Shown here piece by piece: positions 63,221 through 64,000 of a stretch of 64,000 bases of DNA. The stretch comes from Xenophilus sp. L33 (GTDB taxonomy: Bacteria; Pseudomonadota; Gammaproteobacteria; Burkholderiales; Burkholderiaceae_C). The position numbers were made by a program, and so were the translations under genes. The stretch covers positions 1 to 64,000 of the forward strand of contig NZ_LMUW01000022.1 in NCBI RefSeq assembly GCF_009765735.1. The letters are read 5' to 3'. Below the pieces are notes generated by a model, which saw nothing but the letters and a program-made list of their open reading frames with translations, searched no databases and was not told where the DNA came from. Numbering within the stretch: the stretch's first letter is position 1; the number at the start of each line of letters is the position of its first letter.

Positions 63221-64000
<780 letters not shown>

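Overview
The window is about 64 kb of GC-rich DNA with dense bacterial coding. Its gene content and synteny point to a betaproteobacterium of the order Burkholderiales, most likely Comamonadaceae (Variovorax/Ramlibacter-like). Markers are the tpiA-secG-tRNA-Leu-nuoABCDEFGHIJKLMN-DUF2818-NUDIX-DUF1178 order, the rpsO-pnp pair, the pmbA/darP-mogA cluster and an HI0933 flavoprotein next to rpsU-yqeY. This placement is inferred from gene order and protein motifs, not from a database search.

Layout. (1) 1-3.6 kb, plus strand: the end of an FtsX/MacB-type permease, a PLP-dependent cysteine-synthase-like enzyme and an AttH-like lipocalin protein, followed by a 186-bp nested palindrome. (2) 3.9-5.1 kb: a cyclic-nucleotide-binding-domain protein and a convergent metallophosphoesterase. 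(3) 5.2-11 kb, minus strand: a livG-livF-SBP-SBP-livH-livM branched-chain amino-acid-type importer with two tandem binding proteins and an Arg in place of the Walker A Lys in LivF. (4) 11.2-16.2 kb, minus strand: marR-OMP-emrA-emrB tripartite drug efflux operon with a near-consensus promoter/operator; a divergent ABC exporter follows. (5) 18-39.4 kb, minus strand: DUF1178, NUDIX, DUF2818, all 14 genes of respiratory complex I, tRNA-Leu(GAG), secG, tpiA, a quinone oxidoreductase, pnp and rpsO. (6) 39.5-43.4 kb: an aminotransferase with an orphan LivK-like binding protein, a small heat-shock protein and an alpha/beta hydrolase. (7) 43.3-49.4 kb: tsaD, then a NIT-ANTAR regulator followed by a structured 289-nt leader ending in a strong terminator, then globin-ybiB-cobA-HI0933. 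(8) 49.6-54.7 kb: rpsU, yqeY, NUDIX, a 5'-truncated amt, pmbA, darP and mogA. (9) 54.8-60.5 kb: a FadR/GntR regulator divergent from a polar-amino-acid-type ABC importer, uronate dehydrogenase and a beta-propeller lactonase. (10) 60.6-64 kb: psd, an HxlR regulator, an FKBP isomerase, grpE and the start of dnaK behind a sigma-32-like promoter.

Two candidate systems stand out. The first is a nitrate/nitrite-responsive antitermination switch: an ANTAR protein encoded directly upstream of a leader with an A1/G4 six-base-loop hairpin and an intrinsic terminator, controlling globin and siroheme genes. The second is an oxidative uronate pathway module in which a PAAT-family ABC importer appears to have lost the residue that normally binds the substrate amino group, under a GntR repressor whose 13-bp palindrome overlaps its own promoter.
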